64,000 bases of DNA. Source: Sycobia sp. Sy_11. Lineage: Eukaryota > Arthropoda > Insecta > Hymenoptera > Epichrysomallidae. The notes beneath the pieces are model-generated. The model searched no databases. It saw only the letters and a list, made by a program, of their open reading frames with translations, and was not told where the DNA came from. Every line of letters begins with the position of its first letter. Position 1 is the stretch's first letter. A program made the position numbers and the translations under genes. Of the stretch, positions 12,824-27,913 are shown one piece after another. The DNA lies in assembly GCA_018907035.1 (NCBI GenBank), contig JACCIC010000170.1, positions 679,001 through 743,000 of the forward strand, in the 5' to 3' direction.

Positions 12824-12879
<56 letters not shown>
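12824..12879. repeat. (TA)n microsatellite
   Basis: Uninterrupted TA repeat, about 28 units. Confidence 0.95.
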
Positions 12880-12882
<3 letters not shown>

Positions 12883-13016
12883 AAATCCGCAAGACCGAGT
12901 AAATACACCCTTCGACGCCTCGTTAACGCGTCCCCTGCGCGTGACCCGAACTTCTCTCGCACGTCTAAGTACCCATGCTGTCCTATAACCCCTTGCATTT
13001 AAAGGGGCCACCGCGC

Positions 13017-16130
<3,114 letters not shown>

Positions 16131-16188
<58 letters not shown>

Positions 16189-16219
16189 GCTCTTTCTCTC
16201 TCTCTTTCTCTCTGTCTCT
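16131..16219. repeat. (TC)n microsatellite
   Basis: Pure TC to about 16179, then with TTTC and TGTC interruptions. Confidence 0.95.
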
Positions 16220-17132
16220 GCTTTCCGTTTTTTACTTGCAAACGATTGATTTCCTAAAGTCATCTAGACAGTGTACATAGAGAAGAGGATTTTTTTAAAA
16301 AAGTGGTAATATTTTAGAAGGAATTCAATTTGGAACATATGAAATTTCTTTAAAAATCGGTATTTTTTTTTTAATCAATTACTCATGAATTTAGGTTTTA
16401 GATACTATAAGTAAATATAAGTAAATATTAAATCTATAGGACTACAGCGTGATATTTCCTTTTCGTATAAAAATCGTCACATTAAGGAGTGCTTTTATCT
16501 GAACCAAATAAAAATTTTCGATTAAGATAAGATTGTAATCAATACCAATTGTAATTAAAACCGAAGCCTTCCTGCGTAGGAAATTAGTTTATTTTATTTA
16601 TTTTTTAGACTTATTCTCTCTTTAACAGATCCTTTCTTTAAATGAGATCTTTAACAGATATCATTATTTCTCGAGATTAACTTGCGATAGTTTCAGTAAA
16701 TTTTAACATAAAATATATTGTACCAAATGCGATCTATGGGAAGCAGAGGACTAGAAAAACTGAGATAGAGTATACCTGTAAGAAGAGTTTTTTTTTAATA
16801 TGCGGGCTCATTAGAAAATACGATTCTCAATGGACGAATACTAAGATAGCAGTATGATATATTGTAGCATGAAAATTAATTGTCAGGTTCTAAATTATAT
16901 ATATCATAAGATTTTTTGCAGATACATTTATACTTTTACCATATCTTTTACGAAATCACCAAATCACCAAAAACAGAATCCATTAGACAAAGAGGAATTG
17001 ATTACGCCTATGATTCAATTCGCTTTAGTTAAAGCTTTCTGTTTTTTTTTTAAAGACAAGCCACGCTCGAAATAAATACGAATCGCGGGTAGTCCGTAGG
17101 ATCGAGTCTGGGGGAATGCTCTTAGGCATTCG
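16220..17132. other. AT-rich non-coding stretch
   Basis: Nothing recognised. Confidence 0.6.
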
Positions 17133-17133
17133 C

Positions 17134-17218
<85 letters not shown>
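17133..17218. repeat. Compound (TA)n-(TG)n-(TA)n microsatellite
   Basis: Symmetric compound tract: TA to about 17151, TG to about 17177, then TA to 17218. Confidence 0.95.
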
Positions 17219-17220
<2 letters not shown>

Positions 17221-17644
17221 GGATAACGTTAGAACACGGAAGCTTTCTATATAGCTATAAATATACATATACATATACACGCGTTAACCGAAACAGTCGG
17301 GTGGTAAGCGAACGAGATAGGTAGATAGATAGAACCGAAAGGGGCGAAGGAAGGAGGACGGTGGGGGCCAAGCATAAATTCCATCAGACTATGGAATTGG
17401 AAGTTCGCGAGTATGTTTTCGTGCGACCTAGCGGTTGGTCTAAATGTTCGCGTATCACCCACCATCGGATATACAGTATATTAGGGTGAACTGCATCCGA
17501 AGGACCGCCCCCCCCCAGCACCCTACATATTGATAACGTCGGATGGGAGGTAAGGAAGGAAAAGAAGATAGAAGGAGAGGAAAGTAAGTGACACGAGTAT
17601 AGAACACTTCGCGGTCGATTAAGTGTGGCACGACGGTTGGTTTC
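17219..17644. other. Purine-rich stretch upstream of the orphan exon candidate
   Basis: Contains a run of about nine C at 17508-17516 and GGAAGGA-type purine sequence on both sides. If the candidate at 17645 is real, this would be its 5' flank or UTR. Confidence 0.4.
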
Positions 17645-17759
17645 ATGGGCTATCCTTTTCATTTTGAAGCGATGATCCAGATGGCGCTAGATCAGGTTGT
17701 CGCGAGTACGCCATTGCCGTTAAAACAGACACGGCTGGTTATGGCCGAACAGGAGGCAG
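17645..17759 (+). other. Orphan exon candidate (ATG to splice donor)
   Basis: An open frame starting ATGGGC at 17645 encodes 38 residues (starting MGYPFHFEAM, ending VMAEQEA) and runs into a good donor, GGCAG|GTGAGT, at 17760. It would end in phase 1, the phase needed to splice onto Fas1 exon A. There is no signal peptide and no similarity to the missing first half of FAS1 domain 1, so it is not an expected Fas1 exon. It overlaps a CTCF-like core at 17677. It could be an alternative first exon, an exon of another transcript, or chance. Confidence 0.22.
17677..17690 (+). promoter_or_regulatory. CTCF-like core motif
   Basis: CCAGATGGCGCTAG contains AGATGGCGC, an exact match to the AGRKGGCRS half of the insect CTCF consensus, although the 5' CCASY part fits poorly. 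It lies within the orphan exon candidate at 17645. Confidence 0.3.
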
Positions 17760-19717
17760 GTGAGTGTTCAGGTATACCTCTACCCGAGACTGGGGCCTAT
17801 CCGGATGGCTGGTCATAGTCATTTGAAAATTGTATAATCCAACCAGTGCGTAAGTAAGGAATATTTGCATGCGCATCTACTCGATTGACTGATAAAAGCG
17901 AGTCTTACAGAATCAGTTAGGAAAAGGTTTTTCGTGCCTTTTGATCATTTATTGATTGAGAATGGAACAAGTGTCGAAAATGTCTTCTGACTCTAAATAC
18001 GGAAATAATAGATAAAATTTTCATATAAATCAGATTCAATTTATTTATCATTTCTATAATCAATTTATGCATAATAATATATTAGATATAATAAGTATTG
18101 CGTAGTTTCTTCTGATGTCACCTGTATGCCAATAAGCTTAACCACTAATCTTCTTCTTAATTATTATATTTTCATTTTATAATTTTAATCTTGATAATAA
18201 ATATTTTATTTATAATCTGATTTTACAGATGTATTATTTCATACAGTATTATTCATAATGTATAAGGCCAGATTATTTTTGCACGTATTTCATTTTTATC
18301 ATTGTTAAATGTAGTATGCTATAACGACGATTTAACTAGACTTTTCTACTTTTAAGGGACAAAACCACGGATTTATAAATCTGAAATATTCTCCATTTAT
18401 TCTAAGACGCTAACGATGGTCTTATTCGCGTTGAATAAAGAGAAAACCATGTATTATAGTAACTAATTATTCGCCCTTTAAGAACAGAACTTGTGAGATA
18501 CTGCTTGTGTTGATGGCGTATAATTAATAAATTTGGCCAAATGAAATTTACATTATGCGTCGTTTATTAATTAAAAATTACAGAACTCATAAATATACTT
18601 TAATGATTATGCTAATGCAAAACAAATAAATACGGAATTTACGAATTAATTAATTCTGGAATTGCTAATGATTCTAGATTTTTGATTATACGGATTTCAC
18701 GTGTTCGCCTCTAAATAAAAAAATTGACGTGTAAACAAAGCAGAAAAAACGAGTCGAATGGGACTAATTTCCACTGCATTGTTTTGTAGCTCAACAATGA
18801 TAATTACATTATTCATGTGCATAGACCTCCTTCGACATACCATATAGCTGTGGGCTATGCAGTCCTCCCTTGTTATCTTCACGTGCAGTAATTGCATTAG
18901 CTCTGTTGAACATTGTTTCAGGCATATTAAATGGCCTTAAAAATTAGGCCCTGGTTGAAATTGAATTTACATTAAAAATTTATACATTTGCTTAGATCGT
19001 TGAAATTCAATATTTATACCTGCGCAATGCATGGACTATATACAAATCAATTCGTATTGTTCGCAATAATTTTGAAAGCAGCCAAGAGTGAAATCTGTAA
19101 TATTCAGAAATAACTATAATTTTATTTATAAATATATTTGCTTTCGTATTCAGTAAGTGGTAATTTAACAAAATCAAAAAAAAATATTGAAATGACAGCG
19201 ATTTGTCCATCATTTTGTTTTACTGTAAAATATATGTTTCTAAATATAAATTCAAATCTAGAAAGTGGCGTCGAAAGAGCTCGAAGAAAATCTGAATGTG
19301 ACATAATTAATTGAATCACCTTATATTATTTTAAATTACAAAATGCGGTTTCCATTGTTACGATACGAATAATCTTAATAGCACGCGACCAGAAGAGAAA
19401 AAAATGACAAAGCCCCGCAGCTGTTTCCATTCTTCTATCAATCTCTCCTTCATGTTACAGTCATCGCACAAGAGCGTGCACTTTTGCCGACGAGACTTAT
19501 CCCGAACTTTGAGATACCCCCTCCCTACTCCCTGCCCTACTATCATCATTCACCTAAACGGAGACTATCTTCCTCGGGACTCGGGAGCGCTGCTCGCCTC
19601 TACGGGCGGCCCGGAGGCGAACTTGGCCTAATCTTTTCTGTTTCGGAATAGCCGGGGAGGGATGGTGGGGAGTGTTCTCCCCCTCACGATAACCATCGGC
19701 TTGTTCCAAGAGTTATT

Positions 19718-19719
<2 letters not shown>
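17760..19719. other. AT-rich non-coding stretch
   Basis: Mostly AT-rich with short unrecognised minus-strand frames; 19400-19640 is GC-richer. Confidence 0.6.

Positions 19720-19767
<48 letters not shown>
19720..19767. repeat. (TA)n microsatellite
   Basis: Uninterrupted TA repeat, about 24 units. Confidence 0.95.
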
Positions 19768-19771
<4 letters not shown>

Positions 19772-21391
19772 CACATGCTTCGAGGCTAGTTGGCCGAGTT
19801 CCTTTTCGTACGGAATTTTCCAATTCACGGAATTTCCGGACGAAAAGGTTAGGGGAATCAATGAATATATTAGCGATCATGGGTATCTTCGAACTTTTTG
19901 CATTATAGGGAATGGCGCGTGTTTCACTATAGCGCATAGCGGTATAGGGCGATATGCTTTTTTTCACGTACTTTATTGTTATAACATAAGCGATTTTGTG
20001 CGTTTTTTTTTTGTTGAAATTTTGTGAATGTTTTTAAGGGAAAGAATATGGGACTATCTGTGAATTGAATTTTCAGTCAAATGGAATTTGAAATTATACT
20101 TTAAATAAATGCGTTACATATCTTAAATATATTCTGTATGTATATATATATACAGGTCCAGAATTTATTCAAATAGATTTTGAATGAAGATACGTAATGT
20201 ATAAATGTTAATATACATTATTTGTGGAAATAATATAATTAAACTAAATTATCAAATTATAAAATAATTCAGTTTAATTGTTATCTGTGGATGGTTCAAA
20301 ATTTAGATGTGATATTGATTTATTGAATTGACTAAATTTTTAATATGTATATAGCTATCTGTCCCGCATAATGAAGCATTTGTTAATTTATCCTTTAAAT
20401 TGAATTTCCTTGCCCTGGACCGATGATGAGTTTACTATTACTATTGGAATTTTTATCAAATATTGGCAATGGAAGATTTACTTTGCAGGCAATACCCTGA
20501 ATGTAATTTTCACTTTCATCGTTCCAACGAGATCATTGCAGAAGAGTCAATAATGAGTCAACTCGTCGCCAAGTTATATAACTTCCTGTATGTATTTTTA
20601 TATAATAATTTTTTTTAAACATTTATCTGCTATAACTTGATAGAAAATTCAGAAATTTCGTTGAAATTAGTTAGCTGATAGTTCCGGTCAGGGATATAGC
20701 GTTCACGCGCGGGAACAGTTAATGTATACTTTGGTTTTGTAATGCACTCTCCATAACTTCACATGACCAAATTATCCAAAAGATTTTATTTTCAAATTCT
20801 AACGCCGCTCGAGCTGATTAATTGTAATTATTACTCTTTTACTCTGAAGTTTTGCTCTGAAGTCTTCTTTCCATAGAAAACATTATCGAATGATCCGCAC
20901 GACCAATTGGAATAAACATAGGCGACAGGTCTGCACATCGATTAATGTCCACTGCTCGCCGTCCAAGAAAACCTCGGCAACATTCAATTCGTCTCCACTC
21001 CCCTCTCCCTTCGAGGACAAGAACTCCCGCATCGAAATTCAGTCCCCGTTCCCAAGCGGTCGTCCCGGCGATACTGCCGACTATAGGGTACATTACTCTT
21101 CCGAGGCCGAGACGGACGGCGCTGGCAAAAAAGGCCGCGACGGGGAAGGATGATGGCCAAAAGCTCCCCATACATATTCATAACCTTACGCACATCCGAT
21201 TGCTCTATGAATAATGCCGCGGCAAATGTAAATGAGCCCATCCGCGAAGGGTTGTACACGAGGTTGCCGAGAATACCGCCTCTGTATGTGTGTGCGCGCG
21301 TACGCGCGTGTATTGGTGCACGTATCTTTTGCGAAACGTATCGCTATCTATGAATAACATAGGACGTGGTCCTTTCTTTTTTGAAAAAGCC

Positions 21392-21394
<3 letters not shown>
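19768..21394. other. AT-rich stretch, then a GC-rich island
   Basis: 20880-21360 is GC-rich with four overlapping frames of 82-110 residues on both strands, none recognised. Confidence 0.55.
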
Positions 21395-21471
<77 letters not shown>

Positions 21472-21497
21472 GTGTGTGTGTGTGTGTGTGTGTGTGT
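21395..21497. repeat. (GT)n microsatellite
   Basis: About 50 GT units with one slipped base (TTG) near 21470. Confidence 0.95.
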
Positions 21498-21645
21498 AAT
21501 CGATAATTATTTTATCGACTGCTAATTGCCGAACGAATACAGATTGTTTTCTCTGGCCTGTCATAGGTGCGCGCACACACTTTCACGTAAATACAGAAAC
21601 ATCAACACACAGAGACGCTCGACGAGATTTCACTCTCCTCTCTCT

Positions 21646-21650
<5 letters not shown>

Positions 21651-21736
<86 letters not shown>
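21651..21736. repeat. Compound (CT)n-(TA)n microsatellite
   Basis: CT to 21680, switching abruptly to TA up to the TATA-like end at 21736. Confidence 0.95.
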
Positions 21737-21740
<4 letters not shown>

Positions 21741-21775
21741 CGGGCGTGCGCCACGCAGCCGTCAGACAGTCGACG
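21731..21775 (+). promoter_or_regulatory. Candidate TATA + Inr core promoter at a microsatellite edge
   Basis: The (TA)n tract ends in TATATAAAAG (21731-21740), followed by a GC-rich spacer and CGTCAGACAGT, where TCAG at 21762-21765 matches the insect initiator. The A of TCAG lies 33 bp from the first T of TATA, within the usual spacing. GACGT near 21771 is not at standard DPE distance. Sequence downstream to 22020 is GC-richer and repeat-poor. No gene was recognised after it. Confidence 0.35.
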
Positions 21776-23960
21776 TTTCTAATTCCCAGCTTTCACGCCA
21801 TTTTCCCCGCATATTTCGCGCCGGGATTCAGATGCATATTTCAGATTTCTAGCGCTCGCTTGTTCTCTCTCTATCTATCTTTCTCCCTCTCCGTCTTCTT
21901 CTCCCTCTCACTTCTCTTCCCTTCTCTTCACTCAGGAGCCCGTCATATCGCGCCCTGGCTCGCGTGCCACGCAATCGGGCGCACCGGTTTGAAAAGGACG
22001 TGGAGAGGGATCAGCGGTAGGGTGTAATAGAAAAGCAGCTATATATATCTATATATATATGTATATATATGCTTTTGAAAGCAGTCTTCTGTTATACATA
22101 AAACTCACCTTTATTCGTATGTTTGCATTTTTTGGCTTTTCTGCAAATTAATAAGAGTACTGAATTAAATATCGGTTTATCGCATTATTTTTATTTGTCC
22201 ACAATTAGATAATCTGATAATATAAAAAATACCTTTAACAGGCTTTAATTTTTTTTATTACAAATTAAATTTCAGCGTAAAGTTTATTCTAGGAACTAGA
22301 AAGTGGAACTTTTGTTGTATGAAATTATACCACGATGTGCTGGAAAACTCCGAACGTGTGGACCTGCTATTCAATGGGAATAACGAAATTTGTAGTAACG
22401 GTTCGGCGGATATCTGGTTAACTTTCTCTTTTATGCTGTGGGCTACCAGATTTTTTGAAAAGTTTCTTTTTCAGATAACAATGGTCAAACTAAATAAATG
22501 TTATAGGGTTGAAAGTTATGTTCCATAACTGGCGTGGGAAAAACTGTTGCAAAGTTCGTTAAAGGAAATATTATATTTTTTTGGAGTTTTCTTTCTTAAT
22601 CATCGATATATTTTTTTATTATATGTTTCTGAATTCAATTATTTTCATTCGGATCTTATAAAAAGGGAAAAACTTAGCATAACTGAATATGTTTAAAAGA
22701 ACACAATTTTTATCGAACTAGTCTCATGACAACGAATTCAACCTGATTTCGCAGCTGCATACTAGTATGTAAGTTAGCTTTTGGAAAAATGGAATTTAAA
22801 TGATCAACTTTCACGACTGTATTGAACTGTACTATTCTGATCATTTTAGGAATGGACGTACATCAAAGGACCTATCCAAAGCTATTATATCCAAGTTCGA
22901 TCCAGTTTTCTCGGTTTGACTATACTGAATGAAAGTGACCGCTTTGAATGATTATCATCATTCATTGTAATAATGTTACAGTAAAGCTTGTGAGCCCAAG
23001 TAGATATCCATACTGGTATTCGGAAGATTACTAGTTGGAGTGCGCTACACTCCTCGTCGCAAATTACTATTCCGTGAGGTCATAGATTTCAATACTAATG
23101 ATGGCGATATATTAACAGCACAATAGAAATCATTCCTGGTATCTATCAAGTCAAACCCATTTGATATTCTCAATCAGTTTCTATATAGAACTGGATTTAA
23201 TTTTCTAACAAAATGTCAGATGCTTTCCTTTGCCACGAGAAAAATCGGCAATCATTCGATAACAATATATATATATATATATAATTCGGAAAAATTTCTT
23301 TGCTCTGTAAAGCCCTTCACTCCGGAACTACTTCCGGGTCAGAATCCTATTAATATATACCCGCATGCAATCACGCAAAATATAATCACGATAAGTACGA
23401 TGAATCAATGTAGCCTTAGCCGCAGCTTGTAAAAACTGCTGCTCAACAATTTCTGCCTTCAATCAAAAAAAAAAACCGCAGCCATTTATAATAAGATAAT
23501 CCTAAAGTCATTTGTTGCGTTCAGCGAAGAGGCCGCATCCCCGCTGCCTATGTGGCGCAATCTCTCAAAATAAAGCGGAGAACATAAACGAGACGGCGCG
23601 GCACCGTCGGCTCTGACGATGTTAACCTGCGGCACACAGAAATGCGCGAAGAGGAGGGGGGATTGGGGGTGGTAAAGGGGGATGAAAAAAAGAAACGACC
23701 GCGGAAATGCCGGCTAATTAAAATCCAGCGCGTAAGGGTCGCAGTACAAACAGAGAGAATCGCAAGAGCTCGCGAAAGACTCTCGCGTTGTCATTTGCGG
23801 GGCGAGCTTTCTTAATTAAAGAGCCTACCATCCCCCACCCACCCTCTCCCCACTCTCTCCCTTTACTTCTCCGTCCGTTGACCGACATCCTTGTATTTAC
23901 CGCGCCGAGGCTTTGGGCGAATGCTGATGTGCCCGTCCTCACCCTCACCCCTGCCCACTC

Positions 23961-23963
<3 letters not shown>
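21776..23963. other. Non-coding stretch downstream of the candidate promoter
   Basis: GC-richer to 22020, then an AT-rich inverted repeat (AAAAGC...GCTTTT around TA repeats, 22031-22077), AT-rich sequence, and a GC-rich patch at 23520-23950. No gene was recognised. Confidence 0.5.

Positions 23964-24026
<63 letters not shown>
23964..24026. repeat. (CT)n microsatellite
   Basis: CT repeat with one TTT interruption near 24010. Confidence 0.95.
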
Positions 24027-26560
24027 GACGTTCACGTTGTTTTTTTTTTTGGATGCTCTCGACATGCTAATAAGGTACGGAGCCCTCGCCCATTCTTTCC
24101 TCTGTAATGTAACAAACAGTTTTTATATGCTCGGGGCTTTGTGAGCAAAGGTTCGCTATTTGACGCGGAATTAACGCAACTTTTAACCCATCGTGGATGT
24201 TACGTCTCAACTGTCCCGTTACAACTAACAGGGAACGTTTTGGCTTTCGTTCCTCGATGCTCCTTTGCCTTTTTTCCTTATTATTTATCGAGAGCACGTT
24301 TAGATATAATGTGATTATTCTGCGTAGATAGAGTGAAATCACTCAAAGCTTTGTCATAGTCGTAGTCGTTATTTCATTTAATCCATTAGTTAATGCTATC
24401 TTTGAAATTTGAAAATATTTTGATATTGATTTAACCAGCTAATATAAGTTAAATAAGTTATATAACTTATTTATTAGACATTACATTACTTGATAGGAAA
24501 GTGAGATGGAGGAAGATTTGCCTCGAAAACTCGGTATATCGTAATAAGTTTTCGAAATGTTCTAAATTGAAACCGGAGAATATACACATAAATTATAATA
24601 CCTGAAATTCTATAATATTTTAGATAAATTGATTGCATAAAAAATTACAAAATGATGAATAAAATAAAACTCTTGTCCATTAAAATACCATTGGTTTTGC
24701 TTGCATGTCTCTTTTTCTCAGACATATATCCTATTATAAAATTTTCATATTTCAGAATCTATTCTTGAATTTATTTATACTTTAAAATCTCAATTATATT
24801 ATATGTATTAAGCAAATGAAATAACTAAAAACAGGAGCAATATTCTCTAATCTGAACTCATGCATTCCATTGGTTTCTATAGAATCCTGCTGTCAGTGAA
24901 TCTGAATTTTGTGCATACTTCCTATTATTGCTTCTAATCATGTGGATTGAAATATGTCCTCAACCCTTCAAATTATAAATAATAATATTCACTTACTGTT
25001 GAAAAGTTATCATTTAAGTTGGCAGGCGTAACCATTGCACATGGGGGCAGCGCATTCGTGCAAACAAGAACGCTCGGAACGCGCGCCAAAGCTAAGGCTG
25101 TGGTTAATTAACTCGCATCGATTCTACAGATATACTGGGAAGAGAGGTCTTGTATCGACAGCTCGAATTTCTTTCGTGAATTGCTTGTTTTTTGTTCTGA
25201 TTGTTACAGGGTTATTGGTTTTTCGATAAAATTGTCTATATCGTCTGGTAAAAAGAAGAATTGAACCCTAGTTATGGAAGGACCAAGACTTGTATCCATA
25301 GAGATAAAGGATTGTATATCGGATCGTATTCGTCTGTTAATCTCAGTGTGTCCTACCGATCGGAAATTTGTAGATTGACAGATTATGAATAAATTGAGAA
25401 TACAAGCTTCGTTACTTCTATTCCACTTATTCTTTGTATTGATCGTGTTGATTCTTTTTCATGTCTGAGGCCAGAAATCACAGTAAATTATACAGAATTT
25501 CTACAATTTCTATATTGATGACATTTTAATTATCAATTTTATAATTAAAGTTTTGTGATTGTCGTTTCAATCAAATTTACGAGGTATTAGTGGATGAAAT
25601 CAAAAATACCGAAAAATAAAAAACGTAATTTTATATTGTAAGCTGATCTACGTAATATCAACTGTGTACAGCATTGTTTTCTAAAAGTTACGGCGTACTA
25701 TGACGAGATTCTATTATCACTTATTGAACAAAAGCGCATCAATTGATACAAAAAATAAATGGGCCTACAGTCAACTGAAACTCTTTTTACGTCATTAAAA
25801 AGATTTAGCGCTGGTAATACAAAAATTAATTTTTCCATATTGGAAATTATCCAAGACAGATTCACATAGATTAGTAACGAATTATGTACAGCTAATTTAG
25901 AATGAGCTCGTCTTGTTAATATGCTAAATTGAATATATTTGAATGCGTCCAAGAAAAACGTTCTTATTTATTCATTTATAAATAACTTTTCTGTCTTTCG
26001 AAACTGCAAAATTTTTCACGTCATGTTTATTTCTGTATTCCCAGCACTCTCGTGCACTTTAACGCCCAGTATATCTAGCTTATAATTATCAGTCCGCGAC
26101 AGTTAATTCAACTCCAAATAAACCTACTAGATAGAGTATATTATCTTATGTATCATATCTCGTACCTTCGAGTACTTTATGCATCTGGAGGGCGGAAACG
26201 CGTGAAAAAGACTCGGGGAAAAGATAGAAGAGAAAAAAAGCACAAGGAAACGAAATGGACAGAAAAAAATAGAGCCAATGAAAGAAAGAAGAAATGAACG
26301 CGACTCCTTCCTCCTCGTATATCGGAAAGCGATTGCCCGTTGGCTACGGCGCGGCGGGGACTAATAAAATTACCGATAATGCGCACGTACGCCGAGAGAG
26401 GTAGTAGTCGCTCTTTATTGGCGGGGAAGTGCGAACGTATGGGCGCTCCCCCCGCCTTTCTACGCTTAGCTGTTACGCTGGAGGAAAAAGGAAGTTGTTT
26501 GTTTGGTCCGCGATGAGATTGTTGCCGGAGTTGGAATGAGTCTCTCGGTCTCTTCGAAGT

Positions 26561-26562
<2 letters not shown>
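24027..26562. other. Mostly AT-rich non-coding stretch
   Basis: No domain, repeat family or RNA gene recognised. 26190-26560 is GC- and purine-richer. Confidence 0.6.
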
Positions 26563-26631
<69 letters not shown>

Positions 26632-26661
26632 AAGAAAGAGAGGGAGAGAGAGAGAGAGAGA
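26563..26661. repeat. (GA)n microsatellite
   Basis: Pure GA to 26628, an imperfect purine stretch, then GA again. Such tracts can bind GAGA-type factors in insects. Confidence 0.95.
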
Positions 26662-27838
26662 AGCTTTTGCTTCGTCTCTGTACTTTTACAATGTGGGTAC
26701 AGGGTGCAAGAAAAAATATTTCTGGTAATTTAAAAATTTACAAGTTGAGTAATTTCATGAGACAGTATTACCGCGTACCATAATGGAAATAGAAATTATA
26801 TAAGGATTATGGAAATTCTAGAAATTACATGCAACGTTATTTATACGGAATGTAAAAAAATTCTGAATTTGTTTTTCTTCATTTTACCATCAACTATTAT
26901 CGGAAATGCACGAAAGAGGATTATTCAAAATATTGGATAAATCGACGATATCAAACTGTCTGGCAATGAAAATATCGCCGTTGTAAATAAAAAATAAAAT
27001 ATTCAAATATCCAACAGCAGATGCAATGAGAGCAAATACATTCGCTATGATATAATTTTTGACAGAACCTGTTATTTATATCGATAATCTCTTATGATTT
27101 CGCTACAGTTGACTTATTATTACGAATTATGCTCTTATTATGCTGTCTTGCACTGTTGTCTGTAAAATTAAGAATCATTTTTTATTTCAGTCAGTAAAAT
27201 GAGAAAAAATGTTTAAAAAGTCATTCGTACTTGAATCAAAAAACGTATTCTGAGAAATTTCAGCTGTAATTTAAATTCAAGCGTATCGATTGTTAATTTT
27301 CTTCTCTGGTTTGGGAATAAATAGTCGTTGATAACAGGTCCCATTTAACTAAGCAACAGCTGAACGTTGAATCTTGTTAAAGCACATTCGACTGATTAAT
27401 TAATTAATTAATTCCTCCTTAATTAAGTTATATCCCTTCTACAATCGTCAATTTGTAGAAACTCCAACGAGCGTGTATTTAATTGTCAGATAAGGATTTT
27501 CTTCCCGTACACAAACGCATGAATATACATACACGCACGTACATACACCAACTTATAAATAACGCGCGTGTACAGGTACAAAAAATAAAGCCTGTGTCAG
27601 TGCACGGATCTCGACGATGAACACTTCGCTTCACTTCACTTAGCGCGAGAAAATCCTGAGCAACGATCAGTCGAGAAAATAAGTATATGTGTGTAAAAAT
27701 TTCTCGGTGTGAAAAGCTAAGAGAGAGGGAGAGAGAGAGAGAGAGAGATAGGGTGGCGTAGTTTCGCGCAACACTTCGCGCCTCAGATAAACCTCCGCTC
27801 GCGCACGATAAGTCTCGTGATTAATGAGTTGTTTTTCT

Positions 27839-27840
<2 letters not shown>
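26662..27840. other. AT-rich non-coding stretch
   Basis: A small (TTAA)n run lies at about 27395-27411. Nothing else recognised apart from the (GA)n tract at 27721. Confidence 0.6.
27721..27749. repeat. (GA)n tract
   Basis: Short GA repeat, about 90 bp before a long (CT)n tract. Confidence 0.85.
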
Positions 27841-27900
<60 letters not shown>

Positions 27901-27913
27901 GCCTCTCTCTCTT
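27841..27913. repeat. (CT)n microsatellite
   Basis: Pure CT to about 27894, then interrupted. With the (GA)n tract at 27721 it forms a self-complementary pair. Confidence 0.95.

Noticed and set aside
20839..21259. Cluster of 82-110 residue frames on both strands
   Set aside because: Mutually overlapping frames in GC-rich DNA, no domain.
26145..26200. Peptide LMYHIS as the missing end of the FAS1 first-half exon
   Set aside because: No TNxAF-type motif upstream in frame and no donor after it.
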